From Clostridia bacterium (GTDB taxonomy: Bacteria; Bacillota; Clostridia; Oscillospirales; CAG-272): a stretch of 39,779 bases of DNA. The stretch spans positions 1 through 39,779 of the forward strand of contig CAAFLY010000176.1 of NCBI GenBank assembly GCA_900763885.1. The letters run 5' to 3'. The notes under the pieces were generated by a model, which saw only the letters and a program-made list of their open reading frames with translations, was not told where the DNA came from and did no database searches. This document shows, one piece after another, positions 15,383 through 24,385 of this stretch (position 1 is its first letter; every line of letters begins with the position of its first letter). Both the position numbers and the translations under genes were made by a program.

Positions 15383-18148
15383 ATGGCAAGACTGAGCTAC
15401 AATCTCGACAAGGACTGGCGGTTCCATTTCGGCGATGTGGCGTCCGGCGTGGGAAATACGCATTCGGACAGCTATGCGCTCGCAAAGGCGGGAGGGGCCG
15501 CGGGTCCGGCGACCAAATACGGCTACGACACGGATGGCGATGGCTGGCGCGCGGTCGATCTGCCCCACGACTACTTCACAGAAACGGATTTTGCGCCGGA
15601 TAATCTTCTGTCCCACGGCTACAAGACGCGCGGCAACGCCTGGTACCGCAAGACGTTTCTGGTGGATGAGGAAAACCGGGGTAAGACGATGACGCTGGTG
15701 TTCGAGGGCATGAGTGTGGAGGCTACGGTATATCTGAACGGCTCCATCATCGGTCGGTCGTTCAGCGCGTATACGGAGCTTGCCATCGACGTGACCGACC
15801 GGCTCTATTTCGGCGACACCGTCAACACATTGGCGGTCAGAATCGGCGGATTCGCGACAGAGGGCTGGTGGTACGAGGGTGCCGGGATCTATCGCCACGT
15901 GATGCTCTACGCGAAATCCCCCCTGCACATCGAGAACAACGGTCTGTGGATCAAGCCGCAGCACATCGACGGCACGGACAACGACTGGACCGTCACGGCG
16001 GAGGCAAGCCTTAAAAATACCGCGTATGCGGATGCAGGCGGTTCGATCCGCGCGACCATTTACGACGGTGAAACCGTGGTGGCACAGGCGGAGAGCGATC
16101 GCGTGATCTGCCCGGCGGATGGTACTGCCACGGCGAAAACGACCATGATCGTACGGAATCCCGTGCGCTGGGACGTGGAGGAGCCGAAGCTGTACCGGGT
16201 ACGGGTGGAACTGATCGAAAACGGAGCGGAGACCGACGCGGACGAGACCCGGATCGGTTTCCGGACCATCGCGGCAGATCCGGAGCGCGGATTCTTGCTG
16301 AACGGCAGAGTATTGAAGCTCAAGGGGACCTGCAACCATCAGGATCACGCGGGCGTCGGTGTGGCGGTCCCGGATTCCGTGCAGTATTACCGGATCCGCA
16401 GACTGAAGGAAATGGGCACAAACGCCTATCGCTGCTCCCACAATCTGCCGACGAAAGCGGTGCTGGACGCGTGCGACGAATATGGGCTTGTCGTCATGGA
16501 CGAAAACAGACGGTTCGAATCGTCTCCGGAGGTGCTTTCCTATGTCGAAACGATGGTGCGGCGCGACCGGAATCACCCGTCTGTGGTGTTCTATTCGCTC
16601 TTCAATGAGGAGCCGCTCCAGAGCACACCGGAGGGCAGGCGGATCTACAAGCGGATGCGTGCGCTGGTGGACAGGCTGGACGATACCCGTCTTGTGACCG
16701 GTGCCATCAACGATACGCTCCGTCCCGAAGGAACCGGACTGGAGATGGACATCACCGGGATCAACTACAACATCGGCGGCATCGAAACGATCCACGAAAA
16801 ATTCCCGCACCAGCCCATCATCGGCTCCGAAAACAACAGTGCGGTGACGACGCGCGGCTGTTATAAGACCGATAGGGACGCGCACGTGCTGGCGAATTAC
16901 GACGAAGAGGTCGTGCCGTGGGGCCAGTCCATCAAGGAAACGTGGGATTTCGTCCGGTCGCACGACTACATGGCGGGGATCTTCATCTGGACCGGCTTTG
17001 ACTATCGCGGCGAACCGACGCCGTTTGCCTGGCCGTCCTGCTCGTCCCAGTTCGGGATCATGGACACGTGCGGGTTCGCAAAGGAATCCTTCTATCAGAA
17101 CAAGGCGTGCTTCACGGACGAGCCGATGCTCCATCTCTTCCCCCATTGGAATTGGTGCTGCGGCGAGACGATCCGTGTGATGACCGCCACCAACTGCGAC
17201 GAGGTCGAGCTGTTCGTGAACGGCGTATCCCAGGGCAGAAAAAAATCCGATGTGTGCGCGCCGTGCGATTGGTATGTGCCCTTCGCGCCGGGCAAGATCA
17301 CGGCAAACGGATACCAAAACGGCACGCTGGTCTGCACCGACACGCGCGAGACGACAGGGGATCCCGTACAGCTCGTGATCGAGCCGGACAGAGACTATAT
17401 CTGCGACGACGGGGAGGATACGGTGCCCTTGAAGGTATATGTCACGGATGCTTGCGGCAGAATGGTGCCGACGGCGGACAATCACGTTTCCTTCACGGTG
17501 GAGGGAGACGGACGGATCATCGGTGTTGGCAACGGGGATCCGAACAGCCACGAATCCGATACACTGCCGGAACGCGATCTCTACTGCGGGCTTTGTCAGG
17601 CACTCGTGATGGCGGATGTCGGCGCGCGCTCCCTGACGATCACGGCAAGCGGCGAGGGACTGTGCGGCACGGCATGTACGCTCACGATCCGCAAAACGGC
17701 ACGTCCGCGGTACATCTACATGAGCGAGAACCACAGCGTGACCGGTATCCGCGTTTCGCAGGAGTGTTTTGCCGAAAAACCGGATCCGAATCGGGAATAC
17801 GCCGACAACGACATGAATTCCTTTGCCGCTCTGACCCTCTCAAACGACACATATCAGACGGATTTCACCTCCGGCTGGCGGCTGTATCGGCTTCCGATCC
17901 GCGTCCCCGCTACGGCAAAAGCGGATGCGGCGGTCGAACTGTCGATTCCGAAGCTTCGGTGCGCACGGATCGAGGCATACCGGAACGGAGACGCGCTCCA
18001 CACCTCCGGGACGCATGACGGCGATGCGGTGACGATTCCGCTGTCCTGCAAACCGGGGGAGGTCGGCGAGCTCCGGCTGCTTCTGTGCGCCCATGAGGGC
18101 TCGGAGCCGTCCGGTATCCGCGGCAGTGTGACGCTGTCCGTCCACTGA
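15383..18148 (+). CDS. Glycoside hydrolase family 2 enzyme (beta-galactosidase-like)
   Basis: From ATG 15383 (GGAGG ten bases upstream) the enzyme has 921 residues. The N-terminal sugar-binding jelly-roll is at about 1-190 (GNAWYRKTFLV; GWWYEGAGIYRHV), an Ig-like domain at about 195-300, then the TIM barrel. The acid/base is Glu409 in FYSLFNEEP and the nucleophile is Glu483 in IIGSENNS. After the barrel come a DUF4982-like Ig domain (LFVNGVSQGRKKSDVCA) and a beta-sandwich. There is no signal peptide, so the enzyme is cytoplasmic and needs imported oligosaccharides. Substrate could be beta-galactoside or beta-glucuronide. It has its own promoter. Confidence 0.88.
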   Translation: MARLSYNLDKDWRFHFGDVASGVGNTHSDSYALAKAGGAAGPATKYGYDTDGDGWRAVDLPHDYFTETDFAPDNLLSHGYKTRGNAWYRKTFLVDEENRGKTMTLVFEGMSVEATVYLNGSIIGRSFSAYTELAIDVTDRLYFGDTVNTLAVRIGGFATEGWWYEGAGIYRHVMLYAKSPLHIENNGLWIKPQHIDGTDNDWTVTAEASLKNTAYADAGGSIRATIYDGETVVAQAESDRVICPADGTATAKTTMIVRNPVRWDVEEPKLYRVRVELIENGAETDADETRIGFRTIAADPERGFLLNGRVLKLKGTCNHQDHAGVGVAVPDSVQYYRIRRLKEMGTNAYRCSHNLPTKAVLDACDEYGLVVMDENRRFESSPEVLSYVETMVRRDRNHPSVVFYSLFNEEPLQSTPEGRRIYKRMRALVDRLDDTRLVTGAINDTLRPEGTGLEMDITGINYNIGGIETIHEKFPHQPIIGSENNSAVTTRGCYKTDRDAHVLANYDEEVVPWGQSIKETWDFVRSHDYMAGIFIWTGFDYRGEPTPFAWPSCSSQFGIMDTCGFAKESFYQNKACFTDEPMLHLFPHWNWCCGETIRVMTATNCDEVELFVNGVSQGRKKSDVCAPCDWYVPFAPGKITANGYQNGTLVCTDTRETTGDPVQLVIEPDRDYICDDGEDTVPLKVYVTDACGRMVPTADNHVSFTVEGDGRIIGVGNGDPNSHESDTLPERDLYCGLCQALVMADVGARSLTITASGEGLCGTACTLTIRKTARPRYIYMSENHSVTGIRVSQECFAEKPDPNREYADNDMNSFAALTLSNDTYQTDFTSGWRLYRLPIRVPATAKADAAVELSIPKLRCARIEAYRNGDALHTSGTHDGDAVTIPLSCKPGEVGELRLLLCAHEGSEPSGIRGSVTLSVH

Positions 18149-18171
18149 GCCACCATATTTCGCATAAAACG

Positions 18172-18223
18172 CAAAAACACCGCGGATTTTCCGGCTTTTC
18201 CGGTCGTCCGCGGTGTTTTTTTT
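18172..18223. terminator. Bidirectional terminator between the GH2 gene and the minus-strand GH36 gene
   Basis: An 11-bp stem AACACCGCGGA/TCCGCGGTGTT (18176-18186, 18207-18217) has an A-run on the left and a T-run to 18223 on the right, serving convergent genes. Confidence 0.88.
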
Positions 18224-18353
18224 GAAAATCGCCTGCGTGTATCGGGAATATCAGAGAGGAGCGTTGTCAGGACGGCGCAGGCGCGGTGTGCGGGAGCATT
18301 TCGTAGCGATATTGCCTTTTCTCCATGCAGTCCCGCCTTTTTTGGGGGGATGG

Positions 18354-20264
18354 TTATCTTTCCTCGATGTAGAGCCTGCCGTTTTTCACATATCCATACC
18401 GTCCATGCTCGTACAGAGATACCGCCTCACCGATCTGTGCCGTGATACCAAGCGGGGAGATGTACTTGTCGACAAGGCCAAGCGGCGCGAATCCGTCCAC
18501 GATCGGCACGATGATGTAGAGCCGGAAGTCGTCGTGATCCTGCAGGGTGACCGGCATTGTCTCCCCGGCGCGCAGGATCGTGCAGGCTCCGGAGAAATGC
18601 TCGTATACGGCGTATTCGTCCGCCTTTGCAATGCCCTCCGCGTCCTCCGGACAGAACTTTCCAGTGATCGGCGCGTTGTCCCGGTCGATGTGGAATATGG
18701 CGACGACGCCGGAGCTTCCGCAGAGATTCTGGATCTTGAGCGGGGTATGCGCACACTCCGGATCGGCAAAGAGACAATCGCGGGCAGGCGTACCGGGACG
18801 GTCACAGCGGAGGATCCGTCCGTCGGCAAAGGCAAGGGGCGCTAAAATCTCCGCCCTCGAACGGCCCAGTTCGTCGCTGACATAGATCGGACCGCCGCTG
18901 ACTGCCCGGAGAACGCTGTTTTTGATCCCCTGGCTGTCGTCCGTCCACCACATATCGTAGTCGCTCCAGTAAAACTGTCCCTGGATCAGCGAATTGTACG
19001 TACACTGGAGGATGTGCTTCGTGAACCACGGGCGGTTCTCCGGCTGGAAATCGTCGCTGCACCGGGAGATCGCGCTTGCCGGGCGATTCCACATATCCTC
19101 GGACGCCATGCCCATGCAGTTGATCATGTCGCCCCCGAAATTCACGCCGACCGACGCTTCCAGACCGCGGTGGTATTCCCGGCACACTCTCCCGACCGTG
19201 TCCATGCCGCGATAGAACCGGCGGTACATGCTCTGGTTGTCCACCTTGACAAAGGCGGCGCCGCAGTCCCTGAAAAACCGATGCATCGTATTGAAGTAGC
19301 CGTATGCACGGTCCTCGTGCCAGTCGCCCATGCACTTGCCGTCGATGGAGGTCGTGGTGTACGGGGAGAGCTTTTGCGCGGCGGGACCGTTCTTCTCGAG
19401 CCCCATCCAGTAGCCCGTCGTGGGATGCCAGATCGCCGGGATCATGTTGTATTCCGTGCGCATCCGCCGGAGACAGTGCGCCAGTCCATGCGGAAACCGG
19501 GTGTGCGACGCTTCAAAATCCGTCATCGCCGAGGAGTGCATCAGGCGGAACATCTCCTCACGCGTGGCGTACGTGCTCCGGTCGAATTTCGACACCTCCG
19601 CCCACATATCATCGAGGATCGCCCAGCGGACCGGGATTCCCTTGTCGCGGAATTCCCTGCACTTTTGCAGCAGTCCTTTCTCCGATACCCGGATCTGCAT
19701 CGCGTCCCAGCTGCACCAGCCGAGGTATTCGAAGATCTCCGGATACCGTCTCTCGCTCCGATGCGCGCAGCCATTGTGCAGCTCCGACAGCGCGGTCTTG
19801 ACGCAGGCTTCGGTGAGCGCGTACGGATCGTCTCCACGCGCGGTCACAAACGCGATCCCCCGACAGGCCGAGATCCCCTCGCACCACGAAAACAGCACCG
19901 CGCGCAATCCGTCCTCTCCGCCCTCCAGCACGCACTTGTAGTCCTCCGATACCACCGGCACGATCACGCGGCAGGATCCGTCCCGATAACGGAGGAGGAG
20001 ATACTGCGTCTCGTTCGGCACATCGGTCAGTTTGTCGCCGAATACGGGCATACACCAGAATTCGGAATGGCGTCTGTCCGCCATGAACGCGTCGATCTCC
20101 TCCGTCGGAAAGAAAATCTCCGCACCGAGATCGGACCGCAGCGGTTCGCGGTTTTCGCCGGACCAGTCCGCCCGCACGATCTCCACGCCGTCCCGTTTTT
20201 CCACGGTATATCGGCCTTCATCCACGTTCCCGGACGCGTATTGGAGACGCATCGTATATTCCAT
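18354..20264 (-). CDS. GH36-type alpha-galactosidase / raffinose synthase (Sip1)-like enzyme
   Basis: From ATG 20264 (AGAGGTG upstream) the protein has 636 residues; a longer frame to 20411 would run through the promoter. Key motifs are EYLGWCSWDAMQ, RWAILDDMWA (Asp218/219), FVKVDNQS (probable nucleophile Asp342) and RCSDDFQPE (Asp404/405, acid/base). These fit the raffinose synthase/Sip1 branch of GH36. The N-terminal 170 residues form a beta-sandwich and the C-terminus a small beta domain. There is no signal peptide, so it is cytoplasmic. It would act on alpha-galactosides such as raffinose-type sugars or host glycans. It is convergent with the GH2 gene, and both fit a sugar-degrading lifestyle. 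Confidence 0.85.
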   Translation of the reverse strand: MEYTMRLQYASGNVDEGRYTVEKRDGVEIVRADWSGENREPLRSDLGAEIFFPTEEIDAFMADRRHSEFWCMPVFGDKLTDVPNETQYLLLRYRDGSCRVIVPVVSEDYKCVLEGGEDGLRAVLFSWCEGISACRGIAFVTARGDDPYALTEACVKTALSELHNGCAHRSERRYPEIFEYLGWCSWDAMQIRVSEKGLLQKCREFRDKGIPVRWAILDDMWAEVSKFDRSTYATREEMFRLMHSSAMTDFEASHTRFPHGLAHCLRRMRTEYNMIPAIWHPTTGYWMGLEKNGPAAQKLSPYTTTSIDGKCMGDWHEDRAYGYFNTMHRFFRDCGAAFVKVDNQSMYRRFYRGMDTVGRVCREYHRGLEASVGVNFGGDMINCMGMASEDMWNRPASAISRCSDDFQPENRPWFTKHILQCTYNSLIQGQFYWSDYDMWWTDDSQGIKNSVLRAVSGGPIYVSDELGRSRAEILAPLAFADGRILRCDRPGTPARDCLFADPECAHTPLKIQNLCGSSGVVAIFHIDRDNAPITGKFCPEDAEGIAKADEYAVYEHFSGACTILRAGETMPVTLQDHDDFRLYIIVPIVDGFAPLGLVDKYISPLGITAQIGEAVSLYEHGRYGYVKNGRLYIEER

Positions 20265-20298
20265 AGGCACACCTCTTTCGTAGATCAGGAAACGCTGC

Positions 20299-20358
20299 TT
20301 TGCGCCAAAGTCCATATACGTACTTTTTGGCGAAAAAACCGATGGATGCAGCGTATCC
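20299..20358 (+). repeat. Hairpin repeat with conserved tail (copy B)
   Basis: Arms TTTGCGCCAAAGT (20299-20311) and ACTTTTTGGCG (from 20322) are followed by the tail CGATGGATGCAGCGTATCC (20340-20358). It lies in the 5' leader of the minus-strand GH36 gene, between its promoter and ATG. It matches copies at 23788, 28720, 31381 and 39709. Confidence 0.6.
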
Positions 20359-20376
20359 CTTAGATTGTTTGTCATC

Positions 20377-20405
20377 AGTATACCATACCGCGACCGGATT
20401 TGCAA
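20377..20405 (-). promoter_or_regulatory. Promoter for the GH36 gene
   Basis: On the minus strand TTGCAA (20405-20400), 17 bases, TATACT (20382-20377), with an extended TGG. Confidence 0.78.
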
Positions 20406-20439
20406 GAGCAAACTTTTTTTCCATCCGTGCCCATCCCAT

Positions 20440-20467
20440 GTATAATCTCCGGCTGACGGGCAACACT
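20440..20467 (+). promoter_or_regulatory. Possible sigma-F-like promoter for the SpoIIQ-like gene
   Basis: GTATA (20440-20444), 14 bases, GGCAACACT (20459-20467) resembles the forespore sigma-F pattern GyATA / GGnnAnAnT, one or two bases short of the usual spacing. A TATAAT at 20441-20446 has no good -35, so a sigma-A promoter is less convincing. Inference based on pattern and the sporulation-like gene. Confidence 0.35.
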
Positions 20468-20498
20468 ATATCCGACATAAGGTCATAGGAAAGGAAGC

Positions 20499-21320
20499 AT
20501 GAATATGGCAATCGCATCTACGAAAAAACAAAATCGGATCCTGACCGTCACCCTGCTCGTTTTGCTGTCCGCCGTCGCGGTACTGCTCATCGTAACGGGT
20601 CAGGCGAACAAAAAGGAGACCGCTCCCGACACGGAAACCAAGCTGTCGGAAACGCTCCGTGAGGATACGGCAGTCCGTCCGACAAAGAACGCGGAGGACA
20701 AAACCGCGCCGAAAACAGATACCGAAAAAGCGGCGGAGACCAAGCCGGATTTCCGCGGCAGGGACGAATCCAAGGCGGTGGAAACAAAGAAGGACGAAAA
20801 AACAGAGGAGAAAAAGAAGGACGTCGGTGTGAATGCGGATGAGGAGACAGTGGAAGTGTCCGCATCGGTCGGGAAAACGCCGGAATTTGTTGCCCCGGTA
20901 TCCGGCTCTGTCGTCAAGGACTACGCCATGGAGGTTCCGGTTTTCTCGGATACCATGCAGGATTGGCGTGTGCATGACGGTGTGGACATCGCGTGTGCCG
21001 CAGGCGATACCGTCTGCGCGGCGGCGGATGGAAAAATCGGAAAAATCTGGCAGGACCCCATGATGGGCACTTCGCTTACGATCATCCACGACGGCGGCGC
21101 GGTATCGCTGTACCAGGGACTGGCGGAGGAATTTCCGTCTCCGCTCGCGTCCGGGGATGCCGTCAGGGCGGGACAGGCAATCGCGGCATGCGGCAATACG
21201 GCTCTGATCGAATGCGCGGAGCCGGAGCACATCCACTACAGTCTGCAGGTGGGCGGCGTGTCCGTGGATCCCGGCGACTATATGACACTGTCCTACGCAG
21301 CGACAGAGGTCGAGGACTGA
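20499..21320 (+). CDS. LytM/M23 endopeptidase-domain protein, SpoIIQ-like
   Basis: The 273-residue protein has one N-terminal membrane helix (about 17-36, ILTVTLLVLLSAVAVLLIV), a highly charged Lys/Glu/Asp/Thr linker (about 38-125) and a LytM domain (about 130-270). The metal ligands are intact: His159 and Asp163 in VHDGVD and HIH at 244-246. The lead-in VPVFSDTMQDWRVHDG closely resembles SpoIIQ, the forespore protein that pairs with SpoIIIAH in engulfment; clostridial versions can retain the zinc site. Length also fits. AAAGGAAG precedes the start (ATG at 20505 is an alternative). A general cell-wall M23 peptidase is the other option. Confidence 0.75.
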   Translation: MNMAIASTKKQNRILTVTLLVLLSAVAVLLIVTGQANKKETAPDTETKLSETLREDTAVRPTKNAEDKTAPKTDTEKAAETKPDFRGRDESKAVETKKDEKTEEKKKDVGVNADEETVEVSASVGKTPEFVAPVSGSVVKDYAMEVPVFSDTMQDWRVHDGVDIACAAGDTVCAAADGKIGKIWQDPMMGTSLTIIHDGGAVSLYQGLAEEFPSPLASGDAVRAGQAIAACGNTALIECAEPEHIHYSLQVGGVSVDPGDYMTLSYAATEVED

Positions 21321-21352
21321 GCGGCACTAAATTGGTAAAACTCTGTGGAAAA

Positions 21353-21386
21353 CCCTTTGGTCACACCCGTGATCGGAGGGTTTTTT
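21353..21386 (+). terminator. Intrinsic terminator after the SpoIIQ-like gene
   Basis: A 12-bp stem with some G-U pairs (21353-21364 with 21369-21380) has loop ACCC and is followed by six T. Confidence 0.8.
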
Positions 21387-21525
21387 ACTCGCTTTCCGCC
21401 GGAATGCGCGTTTTTCGTTGAAAAATTGGATGAGGACCGTGCCATATTTGCCCTGTGGATTTCCCCGGTGAGTTATCAACAGCCTGTGGAAAACTGCGGT
21501 GGAAAAGCGTTTTTTTGCACGGGTG

Positions 21526-21554
21526 TTGACAAATGAGCCGTTTTGTGGTACAAT
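21526..21554 (+). promoter_or_regulatory. Promoter for the SLH protein gene
   Basis: TTGACA (21526-21531), 17 bases, TACAAT (21549-21554), with an extended TGG. Confidence 0.82.
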
Positions 21555-21746
21555 AGCCATTGCCGCGGCCGGATCGGATGGTGCGCGGCATACATACAGC
21601 TGCATATAGATTCCACGGTTTGAAAAGTTGTTTGCTGAGTAGATTTTCGGTAGTCGGTTACAGTCCGGCGCAACTGCCCATATCCGGAGGCGAGGTTTTC
21701 CGTGTCCGTGATCACCGACCGTGGGGTGACATATTTCTTAGGGTAG

Positions 21747-21798
21747 AAGAGCGTGTCTTTGTGCGTATCGATGGCGATAGGGACGGCACGCTCTTTTA
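21747..21798 (+). terminator. Leader terminator (possible attenuator) upstream of the SLH protein gene
   Basis: A 9-bp stem AAGAGCGTG/CACGCTCTT (21747-21755, 21787-21795) encloses a TATCG/CGATA inner stem and is followed by a T-rich run. It lies between the promoter and the ribosome site, so full-length transcription requires readthrough. Confidence 0.65.
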
Positions 21799-21826
21799 TT
21801 ATTTCACTGAAAAAAGGAGAAAGAGG

Positions 21827-23641
21827 ATGAAAAAACACTTTATTCCGCTGCTTCTCGCGTTTGTGCTGACCCTTGGGCTATTGCCAAACGCCGTATTTGC
21901 CGCGGGAGACCATGACTGCGAGACGCTGCTGGACAACGCGTATTGGTGGCTGTTCGGAAAGGTGGGGTACCCGAAGCAAATGACAGAGTTCACGGGGAAT
22001 CTCTACAATCCTTATGAGGACGATTTTATTCCGTGGGACATCGATTCCGATTACGCCGACACCAATGTGCTCACATACATGCGCGGACTGCTCGGGGACC
22101 GGTTCGGCGAGGTGGACCTGACGATTGTCGATGTGGAAAAGGATCTGTTCTATTACGACGACGATGAGGACGGGGGGACGGACTATTCCGTGATCGGCGC
22201 GGACGGTACGATCCATTATGACGCCGTGAATGAGGACAACTGTGCGGAGGATATCGAGATCGACGATTCCGTATACGCAAACGGCGCGGCATACGAGGTG
22301 TCCTTTGCCCTCTCCTGCCATGAGATCACTTATCACGATACCATCGAATGTACCATCGTGGTCCCGAAGCATCTGACAACGCGGCAGGAGCGGCTCAAAA
22401 TGGCGGCGGATTACGCGCTGGAGGCTGCCGCCATCCCGGCTGTGGCAACGGAGGATCTCACCCTGCCGCGTTTGGTCGAGGATACACAGGCGGATGAAAA
22501 CGGCTTCTGTTGGCATGAATACATGATCGATACCGCATGGACGAGCGACCATCCCGCGGTGATCTCCGCGTCCGGCAGAGTGACCCCTGCGCTGGAGACG
22601 ACCGCGGTGACGCTGACGCTCCGCTCGTTTTATATGGAAGGCTATTACGAGAGCGCGGGCTATCTCCTCGATCCCGGTCCGTTCGGCGACGATGAGGTGC
22701 GTACCGTCACCGTCACCGTGCCGGGGGTAGGGCATACCGTCGCGGTAGAGAACAGCTATGCGTCCGAGAGCGGTGCGGGTGTCTATAAATCCGGCGATAC
22801 CGTAACGATCCATGCGGGAGAGAGAGCGCATTATATGTTTGGCGGCTGGCGCGCCTCCGATGCAAAGGTGACCTTTGCCGACGCGAATGGCGCAGATACC
22901 ACGTTTGTCATGCCGGACGGGGATGTGACCGTGGAAGCGACGTGGCGGCAGAAAACGATCTTTGACGAGCCGCGTTCCCTCCCGTATTTCTTCGGCAGTC
23001 CGGACGCGTCCGCCCCGAAGAAGGATTCCGGAACGAAAACACCTGCGGATGATCCGGTCACGGAGAATACGCCGGCAGCGGAAACAGTGCTGCCCTTTGT
23101 CGATGTGACAGAGAGCGATTCCTTTGCGGCGGATGTGCGGTTCTGCTATGCGCGCGGACTGTTGGAGGGTACGGCGGCGGATACGTTTGCTCCGTATGAC
23201 GGCATGACCCGCGCGATGCTTGTCACCGTTCTGTGGCGCATGGAGAACGAGCCGGTCGTCAACTACGCGATGGCATTTGCGGATGTGGCGGAGGGCGAAT
23301 GGTACAGTGAGGCGATCCGCTGGGCGGCTTCAGAGAAAATCGTGCTTGGATACGACAACGGCACGTTTGGCATCCATGATCCGATCACCCGGGAGCAGTT
23401 CTTTACGATCCTCTATCGATACGCGAACGAGCGCGGATACGACACCACGGCGGGCGGCATGGCGATCCGGGAATACGACGATTGCGACACGGTCTCCGCA
23501 TACGCCACCGACGCGATGGTCTGGGCGGTGAATATGGGACTGGTGCCGCATAAGGACGGAATGCTCGCGCCGCAGGAAACGCTTTTGCGCTATGTGCTCG
23601 CGATGAGTCTGCACGCGTTCTTTGTCGGATACGACCTGTAA
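21827..23641 (+). CDS. S-layer homology (SLH) domain surface protein with InlB-like repeat
   Basis: From ATG 21827 (AAGGAGAAAGAGG upstream) the protein has 604 residues. The signal peptide is MKKHFIPLLLAFVLTLGLLPNAVFA. The middle (about 30-300) is an acidic Ig-like region ending in VTVTVPGVGH. A divergent InlB B-repeat follows (HYMFGGWRASDAKVTFADANGADTTFVMPDGDVTVEATW). After a Pro/Thr/Lys linker, three SLH motifs are visible from about residue 425 (FVDVTESDSFAADVRFCYARGLLEGTAADTFAPYDGMTRA; FADVAEGEWYSEAIRWAASEKIVLGYDNGTFGIHDPITREQ; and a third degenerate one), which should attach it to cell-wall polymer. It is monocistronic, with its own promoter, leader terminator and 3' terminator. Confidence 0.85.
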   Translation: MKKHFIPLLLAFVLTLGLLPNAVFAAGDHDCETLLDNAYWWLFGKVGYPKQMTEFTGNLYNPYEDDFIPWDIDSDYADTNVLTYMRGLLGDRFGEVDLTIVDVEKDLFYYDDDEDGGTDYSVIGADGTIHYDAVNEDNCAEDIEIDDSVYANGAAYEVSFALSCHEITYHDTIECTIVVPKHLTTRQERLKMAADYALEAAAIPAVATEDLTLPRLVEDTQADENGFCWHEYMIDTAWTSDHPAVISASGRVTPALETTAVTLTLRSFYMEGYYESAGYLLDPGPFGDDEVRTVTVTVPGVGHTVAVENSYASESGAGVYKSGDTVTIHAGERAHYMFGGWRASDAKVTFADANGADTTFVMPDGDVTVEATWRQKTIFDEPRSLPYFFGSPDASAPKKDSGTKTPADDPVTENTPAAETVLPFVDVTESDSFAADVRFCYARGLLEGTAADTFAPYDGMTRAMLVTVLWRMENEPVVNYAMAFADVAEGEWYSEAIRWAASEKIVLGYDNGTFGIHDPITREQFFTILYRYANERGYDTTAGGMAIREYDDCDTVSAYATDAMVWAVNMGLVPHKDGMLAPQETLLRYVLAMSLHAFFVGYDL

Positions 23642-23692
23642 ACGAAAGAGAAAGGCAGAGGACAGAAGTCCGACACCAGCTGCCGGCGAAGG

Positions 23693-23728
23693 AAGCCGCT
23701 TATCCGCATCGGGATGGGCGGCTTTTTT
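23693..23728 (+). terminator. Intrinsic terminator after the SLH protein gene
   Basis: Stem AAGCCGC/GCGGCTT (23693-23699, 23718-23724) with T-run to 23728. Confidence 0.82.
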
Positions 23729-23787
23729 GGACGGATGCACGGCGCGAACGTACAGATGCCGAAAAAGGAAACGCGGATCTCAGACGG

Positions 23788-23852
23788 TTTTTGCGTAAAG
23801 GGGTGCGTTTTTGGGCTTTTTGGCGCACAAACACGGATTTTTCAGCGCATCC
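23788..23852 (+). repeat. Hairpin repeat with conserved tail (copy E, divergent)
   Basis: It starts TTTTTGCG, has a second arm TTTTTGGCGCA and ends with the tail CGGATTTTTCAGCGCATCC, at the same length (65) as the other copies. It lies just upstream of the 23876-23904 promoter instead of downstream. Confidence 0.4.
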
Positions 23853-23875
23853 ATAAAATGTTCATAAAAAATGTG

Positions 23876-23904
23876 TTGCATTTTTGTATAGGCTCGGGTA
23901 TACT
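23876..23904 (+). promoter_or_regulatory. Promoter for the Cys-tail protein / P-type ATPase pair
   Basis: TTGCAT (23876-23881), 17 bases, TATACT (23899-23904). Confidence 0.75.
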
Positions 23905-23965
23905 ATTGCCGTAGAGATACGCTCCGGAATTCTACACAATACTACATATTTTGGGAGGAACAAAG

Positions 23966-24319
23966 ATGAGTCTTGGTAAAATCGGACTGTTTGCAGCGGG
24001 CCTTCTTGTGGGCACCGCCGGGATCAAAATCCTGACCAGCAAGGACGCGAAGAAGCTTTACACCCACACCACCGCCGCCGTTCTCAGAGCGAAGGAGGAG
24101 GTCATGACCACGATGACAGCCGTGAAGGAAAATGCCGGCGACATCGTAGCGGATGCGCGTGAGATCAACGACAAACGCAAATCCGACGCGAAGAGAGAAG
24201 TCATTGAGGACGAATGCTGCTGTGAGAAGGAAGCAGCGGATACAGACGAATACGGCTGCACGGCGGACACGGATTCCTGCACATGTCCCTGCTGCGGCGA
24301 AGATGCCTGTGACGAATGA
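23966..24319 (+). CDS. Small membrane-associated protein (DUF6110-like) with cysteine-rich tail
   Basis: From ATG 23966 (GGGAGG upstream) the protein has 117 residues. The start is a hydrophobic glycine-rich segment (GKIGLFAAGLLVGTAGIKIL), followed by SKDAKKLYTHTTAAVLRAKEEVM and an amphipathic helix up to about residue 75, as in DUF6110-type proteins that occur next to heavy-metal P-type ATPases. The last 35 residues are unusual: acidic with nine cysteines (ECCCE, YGC, DSCTCPCCGEDAC), a plausible metal-binding tail. The ATPase gene follows after 66 bases and shares the promoter. A role as metal chaperone or ATPase partner is inference. Confidence 0.7.
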   Translation: MSLGKIGLFAAGLLVGTAGIKILTSKDAKKLYTHTTAAVLRAKEEVMTTMTAVKENAGDIVADAREINDKRKSDAKREVIEDECCCEKEAADTDEYGCTADTDSCTCPCCGEDACDE

Positions 24320-24385
24320 GCCGCAGGCGTTTTTCTTTTCAAAGTTAGTCTGAATGAACTTTTCCACGAAAGGCAAACGTTTTTC

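Larger units (their letters stand above)
21387..21826 (+). other. Intergenic stretch with promoter and attenuator-like leader of the SLH protein gene
   Basis: There is no gene in 21387-21525. After the promoter at 21526-21554 a leader of about 270 bases includes TCACC/GGTGA stems near 21710-21730 and an intrinsic terminator at 21747-21798. An open frame extending the SLH gene upstream to 21560 is explained by this leader and lacks a start signal. No known riboswitch recognised. Confidence 0.5.

Noticed and set aside
14879..17734. A 951-codon minus-strand open frame antisense to the GH2 gene
   Set aside because: It is a shadow of the GH2 coding region with low-complexity basic composition.
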